NCBI GenBank assembly: GCA_963667605.2
Contig: CAXXUZ010000002.1
Span: 434,001 to 498,000 of the forward strand
Reading direction: 5' to 3'
DNA: 64,000 nucleotides
Origin: JADLGL01 sp963667605
GTDB lineage: Bacteria > Pseudomonadota > Alphaproteobacteria > Rhizobiales > Kaistiaceae
Positions within the stretch are counted from its first letter, which is position 1. Each line of letters starts with the position of its first letter. This document shows positions 9,827 to 18,664 of this stretch, piece by piece. Under the pieces are notes generated by a model, which was not told where the DNA came from, did not search any database, and saw only the letters and a list, made by a program, of their open reading frames with translations. The translations under genes were made by a program, and so were the position numbers.

Positions 9827-10912
9827 ATGGGGGTAGAGACCGCAGCGACGGCCGACGAGGCGAAGAAACCGACGAGGGCGGCAAAGCCGAAGAGGGCGTC
9901 GGTCGGGCCGGAGACGGTTGACGAAATGGACACCTCGGCGCTTGACCGCCTGCTCCAGGCTTTGCGTCGCACCCGCGACGAGATCGCCAAGGCTGTGGTC
10001 GGGCAGCACGACGTGGTCGATCAATTGCTGATCGCACTTATCTGCGGAGGTCACGTTCTGCTTGAGGGTGCGCCCGGCGTTGGCAAGACGTTGCTCGTTC
10101 GGACGTTGGCGACCGCCACCGGTCTAAGCTTTGCCCGCATCCAATTCACTCCGGATCTGATGCCGGCCGACGTGACCGGAAGTCTTGCGCTGATTCCCGA
10201 TGAGAGCGGCCGCAGCAAACTGCAGTTCCAGCCGGGGCCAGTCTTTACCCAGCTCCTGCTCGCCGATGAGATCAACCGGGCGACCCCCAAAACTCAGTCC
10301 TCGCTGCTCGAAGCGATGCAGGAGCACACCGTAACAGCGGCCGGGCGGAGCATGGATCTGCCGGAACCATTCTTCGTGCTGGCGACCCAGAATCCGATCG
10401 AGATGGAGGGCACCTATCGGTTGCCGGAGGCGCAGATCGATCGGTTCTTGTTCAAGAGCATCGTCCGCTATCCTGCCGAGGACGATCTCGACGCCATTCT
10501 CGATCTGACCACGGGCGTCGCCCATGCCGAGCCGGACCAGGTGCTGGCGCCGGCGGATATCCTGCTATTGCAGAAACTGGTCCGCCAAGTGCCGATTGCC
10601 GATCATGTTCGCCGAGCGGTCGCCCGCTTCTCGATTACCACTCATCCCGACCAGCCCGGCGTTCCCGAGGAGGTCAGAAAGTATTTCCGCTTCGGACTTA
10701 GCCCGCGCGGGGCGCAGTCATTGGTGCTTGCGGCCAAGGGCAATGCGTTGCTCGCCGGCAGGTACAATGTCAGTTTTGACGATCTACGCGAAATGCTTGC
10801 GCCGGTGCTGCGGCACCGTTTTCAGCTCAACTATGAAGGCGAGGCCGAGGGCATCGACCCAGGAGCGGTCCTCAGCGCTCTACTCGATAACCAAGTACGG
10901 AAGGCTGCGTGA
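9827..10912 (+). CDS. MoxR family AAA+ ATPase
   Basis: A 361-residue MoxR-type ATPase, thought to act as a chaperone together with VWA proteins. Walker A GAPGVGKT is at residues 81–88, Walker B LLLADEINR around 143–151, and the family blocks ATQNPIEMEGTYRLPEAQ and SPRGAQSL (sensor 2) are present. The first ~35 residues are Ala/Lys-rich and not conserved in the family. A good Shine-Dalgarno sequence (gggaggaa) lies just before the ATG. It sits between the VWA fusion protein and the DUF58 protein, the classic MoxR–DUF58–VWA arrangement. Confidence 0.95.
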   Translation: MGVETAATADEAKKPTRAAKPKRASVGPETVDEMDTSALDRLLQALRRTRDEIAKAVVGQHDVVDQLLIALICGGHVLLEGAPGVGKTLLVRTLATATGLSFARIQFTPDLMPADVTGSLALIPDESGRSKLQFQPGPVFTQLLLADEINRATPKTQSSLLEAMQEHTVTAAGRSMDLPEPFFVLATQNPIEMEGTYRLPEAQIDRFLFKSIVRYPAEDDLDAILDLTTGVAHAEPDQVLAPADILLLQKLVRQVPIADHVRRAVARFSITTHPDQPGVPEEVRKYFRFGLSPRGAQSLVLAAKGNALLAGRYNVSFDDLREMLAPVLRHRFQLNYEGEAEGIDPGAVLSALLDNQVRKAA

Positions 10913-11784
10913 CGCCTTCCCCCGGTCTTCTCGGCAAGCTGACCCGCTCGAAACTACTGACCCGATGGGCCGTGGCGTCCACCGGCGTTGGCGAGCGCCG
11001 GTCACGAGCCAAGGGCGCAGGGATGGAATTCGCCGATCACCGCGAGTACCAGCCCGGCGATGATCTCCGCCACTTGGATCCGCACCTCTATGCCCGGTTC
11101 GGCGAGAGCTACATCCGGCAATATGAGGTCTACAAGCAATTGCCGATCACCATCCTCGTCGACGCCAGCCGATCGATGGATTTCGGTGAGCCTAACAAAT
11201 TTGAGTACGCCAAGATCCTCGCCACTTTGTTCGGATTCGTCGGCCTTGCCGGCGGGGACCAAGTCCAGATCGGGATTGGCACCGGCGAAAGGGTGCATTG
11301 GTCCAGTCGATTTCACGGCATCATGCGAGCCCAACGGATGTTCACCTGGCTCGACGCACGACAGTCCGAGCCGACCGGCGATTTTGGCTCGTCGCTTCGC
11401 GCCGCCACGCGCAACATGGTTGGATGCGGGTTGCTCATCATCCTTAGCGATTGGTGGGAAGAGGATCTCGAAGCCGAACTCGGCATTCTGGTTGCCACCG
11501 GCCAGGAAGTTTGGGGTATCCAGATCGTTTCGCCCGAGGAGATTGAGCCGAGCCTGATCGGCGACGGCGAAATCCGCTTCGTCGATGTTGAGAGCGGTCA
11601 CGAGGTCGAGTTGGCTATCGACCGAGCAACATTGGAACGTTACCGCCGTAGCTTCCGAGCGTGGGGTGACCAGATCCAGTCGGTCCTGAATCGCAGTCAC
11701 GGGCGCTATTTGCTGGTGCCGACCGACCAGGATCCCGCGCGTCTCTTTCAGGAAGAGTGGCGGCGTATCGGAATGATCGGCTAG
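10909..11784 (+). CDS. DUF58 domain-containing protein
   Basis: A 291-residue protein with the DUF58 signature (GMEFADHREYQPGDDLRHLD) near residues 40–60, followed by a VWA-like fold (ITILVDASRSMDFG) with a partial MIDAS motif. GTG start at 10909 overlaps the MoxR stop (GTGA), indicating translational coupling. It ends the operon; the next gene is on the other strand. DUF58 proteins accompany MoxR ATPases and are presumed substrates or adaptors. Confidence 0.93.
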   Translation: MTPSPGLLGKLTRSKLLTRWAVASTGVGERRSRAKGAGMEFADHREYQPGDDLRHLDPHLYARFGESYIRQYEVYKQLPITILVDASRSMDFGEPNKFEYAKILATLFGFVGLAGGDQVQIGIGTGERVHWSSRFHGIMRAQRMFTWLDARQSEPTGDFGSSLRAATRNMVGCGLLIILSDWWEEDLEAELGILVATGQEVWGIQIVSPEEIEPSLIGDGEIRFVDVESGHEVELAIDRATLERYRRSFRAWGDQIQSVLNRSHGRYLLVPTDQDPARLFQEEWRRIGMIG

Positions 11785-11820
11785 ACCGTCGCCCATCATT
11801 CGCGTCTCGGCCAAGCGTCG

Positions 11821-12435
11821 CTAATTGAACCGGCTGATCCCATTACCGGGGGATGGAATTTGGTCAACTGCGCTGCGGAGTACCGATTCGAGCGACTCGG
11901 CGGGGTAGCCGGCCCGAGCAAGCGATTGCAGCGCGACATAGACCGCCAACAGGTGACGAGCAGCCTCGACACGAGCCGAACCGTCGGCGAACACGGTACC
12001 CAGCGCCCGATGGAACATTTGCTCGAGGCGATCCAGACCCGTGCGGACAATCTCGCCGGTCTGCGGATCGATCTCAGCTCGATCTGCGGCAGCGCTGCAG
12101 AGAAAGCAGCCGCTGCGATCGCCGGAGACGACGGGGTCAATGCCAGCGCGATAGAGCCGCTCGAACCGATCTCGTGGAGGCCCAGCACGGCTCAGGATGT
12201 TGTCGATCGCCACGATCAACCGCTCCTCGTAAAACGAGAGCGCCTTGAGATAGATGGCCCGCTTATCACCATAGGCAGCATAAAGACTTGCTTTGTGCAC
12301 GCCGCTGACGGTGACGAGATCACTCATCGACGTTCTGTCAAATCCTTGGGCCCAGAACACCTCCATCAACTTCGACAGCACTTTGCGTTCATCGAATTCT
12401 CGAGGCCGTCCAGTTGCTCGCGATTTGTTGTTCAT
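11821..12435 (-). CDS. TetR/AcrR family transcriptional regulator
   Basis: A 204-residue repressor. The N-terminal helix-turn-helix is at about residues 10–55 (GRPREFDERKVL…FDRTSMSDLVTVSGVHKASLYAAYGDK), typical of TetR proteins; the C-terminal ligand domain has a Cys-containing GCFLCSAA segment and resembles the TetR_C group of regulators responding to small electrophiles. It is divergent from the DUF427 gene, and the 140-base gap contains three inverted repeats that could be its operators. The ligand is unknown. Confidence 0.92.
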   Translation of the reverse strand: MNNKSRATGRPREFDERKVLSKLMEVFWAQGFDRTSMSDLVTVSGVHKASLYAAYGDKRAIYLKALSFYEERLIVAIDNILSRAGPPRDRFERLYRAGIDPVVSGDRSGCFLCSAAADRAEIDPQTGEIVRTGLDRLEQMFHRALGTVFADGSARVEAARHLLAVYVALQSLARAGYPAESLESVLRSAVDQIPSPGNGISRFN

Positions 12436-12446
12436 CGATATTGTTG

Positions 12447-12456
12447 ACCGAACGGT
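12447..12456. promoter_or_regulatory. Palindrome ACCGAACGGT, candidate TetR operator
   Basis: A perfect ACCG-AA-CGGT inverted repeat, 12 bases upstream of the TetR start codon on the minus strand. Its position suggests autoregulation. Binding is inferred from position and symmetry only. Confidence 0.4.
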
Positions 12457-12513
12457 AATGAATGAATAGGTTCCCTTTCGCCGCTTCTTCGGCAGCGGAT
12501 AGGATCAAATCAA

Positions 12514-12525
12514 GACCAGTCGGTC
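12514..12525. promoter_or_regulatory. GACC-N4-GGTC inverted repeat, candidate TetR operator
   Basis: GACCAGTCGGTC within an AGACC…GGTC context resembles the AGACC-N4-GGTCT sites known for NemR-type TetR regulators. It lies in the divergent promoter region between the TetR gene and the DUF427 gene. Confidence 0.4.
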
Positions 12526-12542
12526 AAGAATTAAAAAATATC

Positions 12543-12557
12543 GCCACCGACGGTGGC
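12543..12557. promoter_or_regulatory. Inverted repeat GCCACC-gac-GGTGGC upstream of DUF427 gene
   Basis: A perfect 6-base-arm repeat 20 bases before the DUF427 start; it contains ACCGACGGT, close to the ACCGAACGGT palindrome nearer the regulator. It could be a third operator or a small hairpin in the leader. Confidence 0.3.
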
Positions 12558-12576
12558 TGAAAGAGAGTAGGAAGCC

Positions 12577-12957
12577 ATGTTGAAACTCGGCAGCGTAAAT
12601 CCCGGAGTGCGCCTCATCGAAGTCGGCCATCGAGTGCGAGGGATGATCGGCGATCTGATGATTGCCGACAGCCGCAATGTCATCCAGCTGGAGGAGGGGA
12701 GCCTACGGCCAGTCTACTATTTCCCCAAGCGTGATGTCAGGATGGATCTTCTCAGCCCGACCGACAACTCAACACACTGCGGGCTCAAAGGTGAGGCCAA
12801 CTACTACACGATCCGGCTGCAGGATGGCCGGGTATTTGACAATGCGGTTTGGCAATATGCCGATCCCAAAGCAGGCTTAGCCGAACTTTCCGACCGGGTG
12901 GCATTCTACGGCCACGTCATTGATCGCTGGGTTGAAGGCGAGGCTGAGGCGGCCTAG
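12577..12957 (+). CDS. DUF427 domain-containing protein
   Basis: A 126-residue protein of the DUF427 family, recognised by VRGMIGDLMIADSRNVIQLEEG, PVYYFP, a CxLKGEANYY block and the VWQYADP motif. These are small cytosolic beta-barrel-like proteins of unknown biochemical role. It is preceded by gagagtagga at a suitable distance from the ATG. Divergent from a TetR gene, which probably controls it. Its 3' end overlaps the end of glcF on the other strand by about 40 bases. Confidence 0.9.
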   Translation: MLKLGSVNPGVRLIEVGHRVRGMIGDLMIADSRNVIQLEEGSLRPVYYFPKRDVRMDLLSPTDNSTHCGLKGEANYYTIRLQDGRVFDNAVWQYADPKAGLAELSDRVAFYGHVIDRWVEGEAEAA

Positions 12958-14296
12958 CTCGCCTTCGCTCAATGCCGGCAACCGCAGCCGGAATCGGACC
13001 ACCGGTCGCCCAATCGAGGAGTTCAACTGTGTGCGCGATCGGCAGGTTTTGCCGCCGGTCGCGGGCTCCGCGTTCAATTTGTACCATGCAGCCGATATTT
13101 CCCGTGGCGACGATATCGGGTCGGACGAGCGTGATACTGTCGAGCTTGCGGTCGCGAAGTTGTGTCGCGATCTCCGGCTGGAGAATATTGTAGACGCCGG
13201 CCGAACCGCAGCAGATATGCCCCTCCGGCACGTCCTTAACGGTGAAACCGGCGGCTGCGAGGAGGCGCTGGGGTCCGTTCTTTAGCTGCTGGCCGTGCTG
13301 CATCGAGCAGGCCGAATGATAGGCCACGGTCAAATCGGCCTTTTCGCCAGCTGGCGCGATACCGATTTCCTCCAAAAACTCCGTGATGTCTTTTGCGAGG
13401 GCGGATATCTGCGCCGATTTTTCCGCATAGGCCGGATCGTTGCGGAACATGTGGCCGTAATCCTTGATCGTAGTGCCGCATCCGGATGCGGTGATCACGA
13501 TTGCATCCAGGCCCTCGCCCTCGGCCTCCCTAATCCAGGCGTCAATGTTGGCGGCGGCAAAGCGACGGCTGGCCGCCTCCCGCCCCATATGATGAACCAG
13601 CGCGCCGCAGCAGCCCTCGTCCGCTGGCGCGACCACCTCGACTCCATGCCTGTTGAGCAGCCGGGTCGCCGCTTCATTGATGCCCGGATTGAGCACCGGC
13701 TGAGTGCAATTGGTGAGCAGTGCGACCCGTCTTCGGCGCGTTCCCTCGGCGCGGAAGACCTGCCCCATGATTGATGGCGTCCTCGGCGGTAATGTACGCG
13801 GGACCAGATCGAACATCGCAGCCAGCCGTGGTCCCAACGTTGGTAGCCTGCCGAGGACGCCACGAAACGGGCGGGCGAGCCGGGCAAGCCTCAGCGCCGC
13901 TCGGAATCGGCCGGGGTAGGGCAGCACCCAGGCGAGCGCTGAGCGGATCAGGCGATCTTGCCAGCGCCGCGAGTAAGTTGCCTCGATCCGAGCCCGGGCA
14001 TGATCGACCAGATGCATGTAGTCGACGCCGGACGGGCAGGTCGACACGCAGGACAGGCAGGATAGGCAGCGATCGATATGGGTCACGACCTCACGCGAGG
14101 CAGGCCTGTCCTGCTCCAACATCTCCTTGATCAGATAGATCCGGCCGCGCGGCCCATCGAGTTCGTCGCCGAGCAGAAGATAGGTCGGACAGGTGGCGTT
14201 GCAGAAGCCGCAATGGATGCACGATCGGAGGATCTTTTCCGAGGCCGCCAGCTTCGGATCGGCCTCAAGGCGGGCAGATGCGAATTCGGTTCTCAT
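12917..14296 (-). CDS. glcF: Glycolate oxidase iron-sulfur subunit GlcF
   Basis: A 459-residue subunit of glycolate dehydrogenase, which oxidises glycolate to glyoxylate and passes electrons to the membrane chain. Two 4Fe-4S motifs are present: CIHCGFCNATCP at about residues 26–37 and CLSCLSCVSTCPSG at about 77–90, followed by two CCG domains (EGCCGALVHHMG and HICCGSAGVYNIL). It is the last gene of the minus-strand glcD–glcE–glcF order, four bases after glcE. A Pro/Arg-rich C-terminal tail extends into the convergent DUF427 gene. Confidence 0.96.
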   Translation of the reverse strand: MRTEFASARLEADPKLAASEKILRSCIHCGFCNATCPTYLLLGDELDGPRGRIYLIKEMLEQDRPASREVVTHIDRCLSCLSCVSTCPSGVDYMHLVDHARARIEATYSRRWQDRLIRSALAWVLPYPGRFRAALRLARLARPFRGVLGRLPTLGPRLAAMFDLVPRTLPPRTPSIMGQVFRAEGTRRRRVALLTNCTQPVLNPGINEAATRLLNRHGVEVVAPADEGCCGALVHHMGREAASRRFAAANIDAWIREAEGEGLDAIVITASGCGTTIKDYGHMFRNDPAYAEKSAQISALAKDITEFLEEIGIAPAGEKADLTVAYHSACSMQHGQQLKNGPQRLLAAAGFTVKDVPEGHICCGSAGVYNILQPEIATQLRDRKLDSITLVRPDIVATGNIGCMVQIERGARDRRQNLPIAHTVELLDWATGGPIPAAVAGIERRRARPPQPRLQPSDQ

Positions 14297-14299
14297 CGG

Positions 14300-15508
14300 T
14301 TAGAGGCCCGCATACATTCGGCCAGGCTCCAAGATGCTGGACGGATCGAAGCTCCGTTTGATGCCTTCGGTGAGCCTCATCAACGGCCCCGCGAGCGGCT
14401 GGAACACTGGAACCGCCTGCCTGATCTCATCTGGCGCGCGAAGCAGCGTGGCGTTGCCAGAGGTGGCGGACAGCGTCTGGCGGATCACCGCAGCACCGGC
14501 ATCCCCCGCCGCCTCGACCGACAGCCAAATCAGGCCGCCGCCCAAATCATAGAGCCATTTCGCATCAGGCAATTCGTCAACGATGCTGGCAGCGACGGAT
14601 GGCGCCTTTGTCGGCGGTGTCGACAGCCGCCAAATCGTCCGCTCGCTGGGTTCGGCCAAGAATCTGACGTCACGAATGTCTGTCCAAATCCGAGCTGAGG
14701 CGTCGCCTTCGATCGGTTCGGTCGAACTCCATCCGGCGAGGAGAAGGCGCAACGCTTCAAGCCGGTGATCGACCGAGTCGGAGAAACCCTCGACGCGAAC
14801 CAAGGTCCGCGATGCGTTTTGGCCGACGCCGGCCGGCAGATGCGCCGCACCGCTCGGCTCGTAGGGCGAGCCAAGCGCGGCCGAAAGCGCGGCGATCGCA
14901 TCCGCATCGCTCAATCCTTCGAGCAACAGCGTCGCGGCCCGCTCCGGCTTCGGCAGCACCTTGAAGACGACCTCCGTGAGGAAGCCGAGTGTCCCGTATG
15001 CGCCACAAACGAGCTTGACCAGATCGAGGCCAGTAACGTTCTTCATTACCCGCCCGCCGGACTTGATGATCTCACCGCTGCCATTGATCAACCGCACCCC
15101 AAGCAAAGCGTCGCGCGCGGCGCCGACCATAATTCGGCGCGGGCCGGAAATATTTGCCGAAGCAATCGCCCCGATCGTCGGATCGCCGATGGTGCCATAA
15201 AGCGGCCGGTGGTCCATCGGCTCGAAGGCGAGCGATTGGCCGTTCTCCGAAAGCGCCGCCTCGATCTCGCGAAGCGGCGTCCCGGCACGGGCGCCGAGCA
15301 CTAATTCGGCGGGCTCATAGAAACTGATCCCCTTCAGCTTGGCGGAAGTTAGTGTTGCGTCAGCCACCGATCGCCGGCCGAGCCCACTCCTGGTCCCGCC
15401 GCCGACTATGCCGAGTGTCTGGCCAGCGGCCGCAGCGCTGGCGATCACGACCGCCGCCTCCTTCTCGTCCGCCGGCGTGAGGGAAAGTGGGGCGGCTTGG
15501 CGGGTCAC
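14300..15508 (-). CDS. glcE: Glycolate oxidase FAD-binding subunit GlcE
   Basis: A 402-residue PCMH-type FAD-binding protein, the second flavin subunit of glycolate dehydrogenase. The N-terminal half carries the FAD-binding GGGTRSGLGR motif and the IGDPTIGAIASANISGPRR block; the C-terminal half ends with SFDPSSILEPGRMY, which matches the family. Its start overlaps the glcD stop by 4 bases, consistent with a coupled operon. Confidence 0.95.
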   Translation of the reverse strand: MTRQAAPLSLTPADEKEAAVVIASAAAAGQTLGIVGGGTRSGLGRRSVADATLTSAKLKGISFYEPAELVLGARAGTPLREIEAALSENGQSLAFEPMDHRPLYGTIGDPTIGAIASANISGPRRIMVGAARDALLGVRLINGSGEIIKSGGRVMKNVTGLDLVKLVCGAYGTLGFLTEVVFKVLPKPERAATLLLEGLSDADAIAALSAALGSPYEPSGAAHLPAGVGQNASRTLVRVEGFSDSVDHRLEALRLLLAGWSSTEPIEGDASARIWTDIRDVRFLAEPSERTIWRLSTPPTKAPSVAASIVDELPDAKWLYDLGGGLIWLSVEAAGDAGAAVIRQTLSATSGNATLLRAPDEIRQAVPVFQPLAGPLMRLTEGIKRSFDPSSILEPGRMYAGL

Positions 15509-16968
15509 GCCATCGCTGCGACCGATGTCGGACCGCGCTCCCGGAACTCAAGTGGAAACACCTTGGCCGGGTTGAGCAGCCATTCGGGATCGAACACCGA
15601 CTTGACCCGCATTTGTTGCCTGAGATCGGCCTCGGTGAACTGAACACTCATCAGGTCGCGCTTTTCTAGCCCTACTCCATGCTCGCCGGTGAGGCAGCCG
15701 CCTACTTCGACACAAAGGCGAAGGATGTCGTTGCCGGCGAGTTCGGCACGCCGAAATTCGCCCGGATCATTGGCATTGTGCAGGATCAGCGGATGCAGAT
15801 TGCCGTCGCCGGCGTGGAACACATTGGCCACCCGAAGGCCGTGCCCCTCGATGATTTCGTCGATCCGTTTCAGCACATGGGCCAGCTGGCCGGTCGGAAT
15901 TGTGCCGTCCATACAGATATAGTCGGCAACACGCCCGGTGGCGCCGAAAGCGGCTTTTCGGCCTTTCCAGATGGCCGCGGTCTCCATCGCCGATTTGCTC
16001 TCCTTGACGGTCTCGACGTTGTGTTGCTCGGCGATCGTAATGATCCGAGCGAGCTCGGCTTCCATTTCGGCCTCCGAGCCCTCGACCTCGACGATCAGCA
16101 TTGCGGCGGCATCGGTCGGATAGCCGGCTTTGACGAACGCCTCGCAAATCTCAATCGCGCGCCGGTCCATGAATTCGAGCGCGACTGGGATGATCCCGGC
16201 GGCGATCACCGCCGCGACGGCCGCGCCCGCTTCCTCGCTCGATCCGAAGGCGAGAAGCACCGGCCGTGCTCCTTCCGGCCTTGGCAAAATCCGAACGATT
16301 GCCTCGGTGACGATCCCGAGCTGACCCTCCGAGCCGCACACTAGGCCAAGGAGGTCGTAGCCAGCCGAGTCAAGATGTTCGCCGCCAATCTCGACTACCG
16401 TGCCGTCGATCAGCACCAGCTTAGCACCGAGGAGATTGTTGGTGGTAACGCCATATTTGAGGCAATGAGCGCCACCGGAATTCATCGCGATATTGCCGGC
16501 GATTGTGCAGGCAAGCTGCGAGGAAGGGTCAGGGGCGTAAAAAAATCCGTCCGGCCCGACAGCGTCACTGATGGCAAGATTGGTGACTCCGGCTTCCACC
16601 CGCGCGAACCGGTTCTTGGTATCGACCTCAATGATGCGGCTCATCCGGGCGAGGCTCACAACCACCGCGTCCTCTTGCGGGATAGCCCCGCCGGAGAGCG
16701 AGGTCCCGGCACCTCGCGCCACCACCGGCACATCGTCTTGATGACAGAATCGCAGGATTGCTGAGACCTCCTCGGTCGTTTGCGGCAGCACTACAGCGAG
16801 CGGCAAACGTCGATAGGCGGTGAAGGCGTCGGTCTCATAGGCTCGCCGCTCATCCTCAGACGTCACCAAGGCGCCGGCCGGCACCAATTCCGCCAGCTTG
16901 GCAATGATCGTCTCCCGGCTGCCGAGAACGCCAGCGTCGGGTTTGGGAAAGGCGATCAGAGGTCCCAT
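15505..16968 (-). CDS. glcD: Glycolate oxidase subunit GlcD (FAD-linked oxidase)
   Basis: A 487-residue catalytic flavoprotein. The PCMH FAD domain is shown by VVARGAGTSLSGGAIP, IAGNIAMNSGGAHCLKYG and the GLVCGSEGQLGIVTEA block; the C-terminal FAD-oxidase domain contains HAGDGNLHP (histidine ligands) and CLTGEHGVGLEKRDLM. It oxidises glycolate (or D-lactate) to glyoxylate. It follows the glycerate kinase gene in the same direction and is translationally coupled to glcE. Confidence 0.96.
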   Translation of the reverse strand: MGPLIAFPKPDAGVLGSRETIIAKLAELVPAGALVTSEDERRAYETDAFTAYRRLPLAVVLPQTTEEVSAILRFCHQDDVPVVARGAGTSLSGGAIPQEDAVVVSLARMSRIIEVDTKNRFARVEAGVTNLAISDAVGPDGFFYAPDPSSQLACTIAGNIAMNSGGAHCLKYGVTTNNLLGAKLVLIDGTVVEIGGEHLDSAGYDLLGLVCGSEGQLGIVTEAIVRILPRPEGARPVLLAFGSSEEAGAAVAAVIAAGIIPVALEFMDRRAIEICEAFVKAGYPTDAAAMLIVEVEGSEAEMEAELARIITIAEQHNVETVKESKSAMETAAIWKGRKAAFGATGRVADYICMDGTIPTGQLAHVLKRIDEIIEGHGLRVANVFHAGDGNLHPLILHNANDPGEFRRAELAGNDILRLCVEVGGCLTGEHGVGLEKRDLMSVQFTEADLRQQMRVKSVFDPEWLLNPAKVFPLEFRERGPTSVAAMA

Positions 16969-16999
16969 GGGCAGAGTCTGAACCGTAGGCAGGAGATGA

Positions 17000-18287
17000 T
17001 CAATCCCGGTCGATCAAGATAGCACGGAAGTCATTGACATTGGTGAAGGTTGGCCCGGTTACAAGGAGATCCCCGGCAGCTTCAAAGACCGCATAGGAGT
17101 CATTCGCGGCAAGCCATTCCGCCGGATCAATTCCTGCCGCCCGCGCTCGCTTGAGCGTGTCCGGCACAAAAAATGCGCCGGCATTGTCCTCGCTGCCATC
17201 GATGCCGTCGGTATCGGCGGCCAGGGCGGAGATCCGTGATTGCCCTTCAATCCGTAGACCCAACGACAGCAGGTATTCCAAGTTGCGCCCACCACGGCCT
17301 TTACCGCTCACCGTGACCGTGGTCTCGCCACCGGAAATTATTGCCACCGGCAGGGCGTTTGCGTTGGCGGCGGCCACACGAGCCAGATCGGCGTGCTGAA
17401 CACCGACTTCGCGCGCCTCGCCTTCGATCGCATCTCCCAAGGACTGCAATCGGTAACCTGCCTCCAGAGCGACCGCGGCGGCTCGCTTCAATGCCATTTG
17501 CGATGTTGCAACAACAATATTGTGGACATTGTTAAGGTCGTTTCCGCCCAGCTTTAGCGTCTCGGAGGCGGGACTGGAAAGATGCGCCATGATAGCCGTG
17601 GGCACGTCGACTCGGTATCTCTCCAGGATCGCGCGGGCATCGGCAGAGGTCGTGGGGTCCGGCGCGGTCGGTCCCGAAGCGATCACGGCCGGGTCGTCAC
17701 CTGGCACATCGGAAATGATCAACGAGACCACCCGCGCCGGGGCGGCGGCGGCGGCGAGGCGGCCACCCTTAATCGCCGACAAATGCTTCCGGATGCTGTT
17801 GATTTCGCTAATCGTCGCGCCGCATCGGAGGAGTTCGCGATTGACGGCCTGCTTGTCTTCGAGGGTGACGCCCGGAGCCGGCAGCGCCAACAGCGCCGAT
17901 CCACCGCCGGAGATCAGGCACAGCAGGAGATCGTCGGGACCGACGCCTTCCGCCAATTCCAGGATCCGCCTGGCCGCGACGCGACCAGCCTCATCCGGAA
18001 CCGGGTGCGCGGCCTCGACGACCTCGATATGCTCGCAAGGCACACTGTGGCCATAGCGGGTGACGACGAGACCCTCGAGCGGTTCGCTCCAATTGGCCTC
18101 GACCGCCGCCGCCATCGAAGCGGCCGCCTTGCCGGCGCCGACAACTACCGTCCGCCCCTTTGGTGGAAGCGGCAGATGCGGGGGGACGCAAAGCGCCGGC
18201 GAAGCCGCTGCCACGCGTGGAAGGCCATTTGGTCGTTTCTCTTGCCGCGTCGAACATGGCTCGAAGAAGGCGCCGCCGATCGGTCAT
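17000..18287 (-). pseudogene. ttuD: Glycerate 2-kinase (MOFRL/TtuD family), 5' end shifted
   Basis: From 18214 (GTG) down, 404 residues match a MOFRL-family glycerate kinase: KGRTVVVGAGKAAASMA, LISGGGSALLALP, and the C-terminal SGGETTVTV and ALAADTDGIDGSEDNAGAF blocks. It would phosphorylate glycerate to 2-phosphoglycerate. The expected N-terminus (MTDRRRLLRAMFDAA) is present at 18287–18243 but in another frame; about 28 extra bases (18215–18242) separate it from the rest (AAASPALCVPPHLP). Either translation starts at the internal GTG, losing ~25 residues, or the gene is broken. Its place between garR and glcD fits the glyoxylate-to-glycerate pathway. Confidence 0.8.
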
Positions 18288-18306
18288 GCGGACTCGATGA
18301 ACTGAG

Positions 18307-18335
18307 TTACTCGCCGCAGCGCGGCTCCGCCTCGG
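18307..18335. repeat. 29-bp repeat, copy 1 (palindrome-containing)
   Basis: Exact 29-base match to 18810–18838, same orientation, containing the hairpin GCCGC-agc-GCGGC. It lies about 20 bases upstream of the glycerate kinase ATG, in a gene remnant. Probably a small interspersed palindromic element. Confidence 0.75.
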
Positions 18336-18339
18336 GTCA

Positions 18340-18664
18340 GATTTTGCGGTCTGGCGATTGTAGAACGCAACAACCCGCGGCAGGACGGCTCAGGTTGGTG
18401 ACGATGAAGCCGAATACAGTTCCCCTGAGTGCCACTCCACCTTGGCGACGACCCGGCGGGGCTCCGTCCAGCTACCGGCCCTGCGGCGCTTCATTTCCCA
18501 AGGTTTCACCGAGGACGTGGAGCGCTTCTTTCGGATCGGGCCGGCGAGAAGCCTCTTCGATGATTTGGCCAAGCTTGAAGGGCGTCACCAACGCGGTCTC
18601 TGCTCGTTAACCTGGTCGATCCAGATGCCCAAAAGGTCAGCGAGCGCGGCGAGGTTGTCAAGCG
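18340..18664 (-). pseudogene. Unidentified gene remnant between garR and glycerate kinase
   Basis: On the minus strand two overlapping frames give protein-like sequence that reads as one gene with a frameshift near 18603: DNLAALADLLGIWIDQVNEQ in one frame, then TALVTPFKLGQIIEEASRRP, followed by EALHVLGETLGNEAPQGR and a stop, in the next. It would begin right after the original garR stop at 18665–18667. I do not recognise the family. The remaining bases up to the glycerate kinase start contain a 29-bp repeat copy. Confidence 0.4.
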
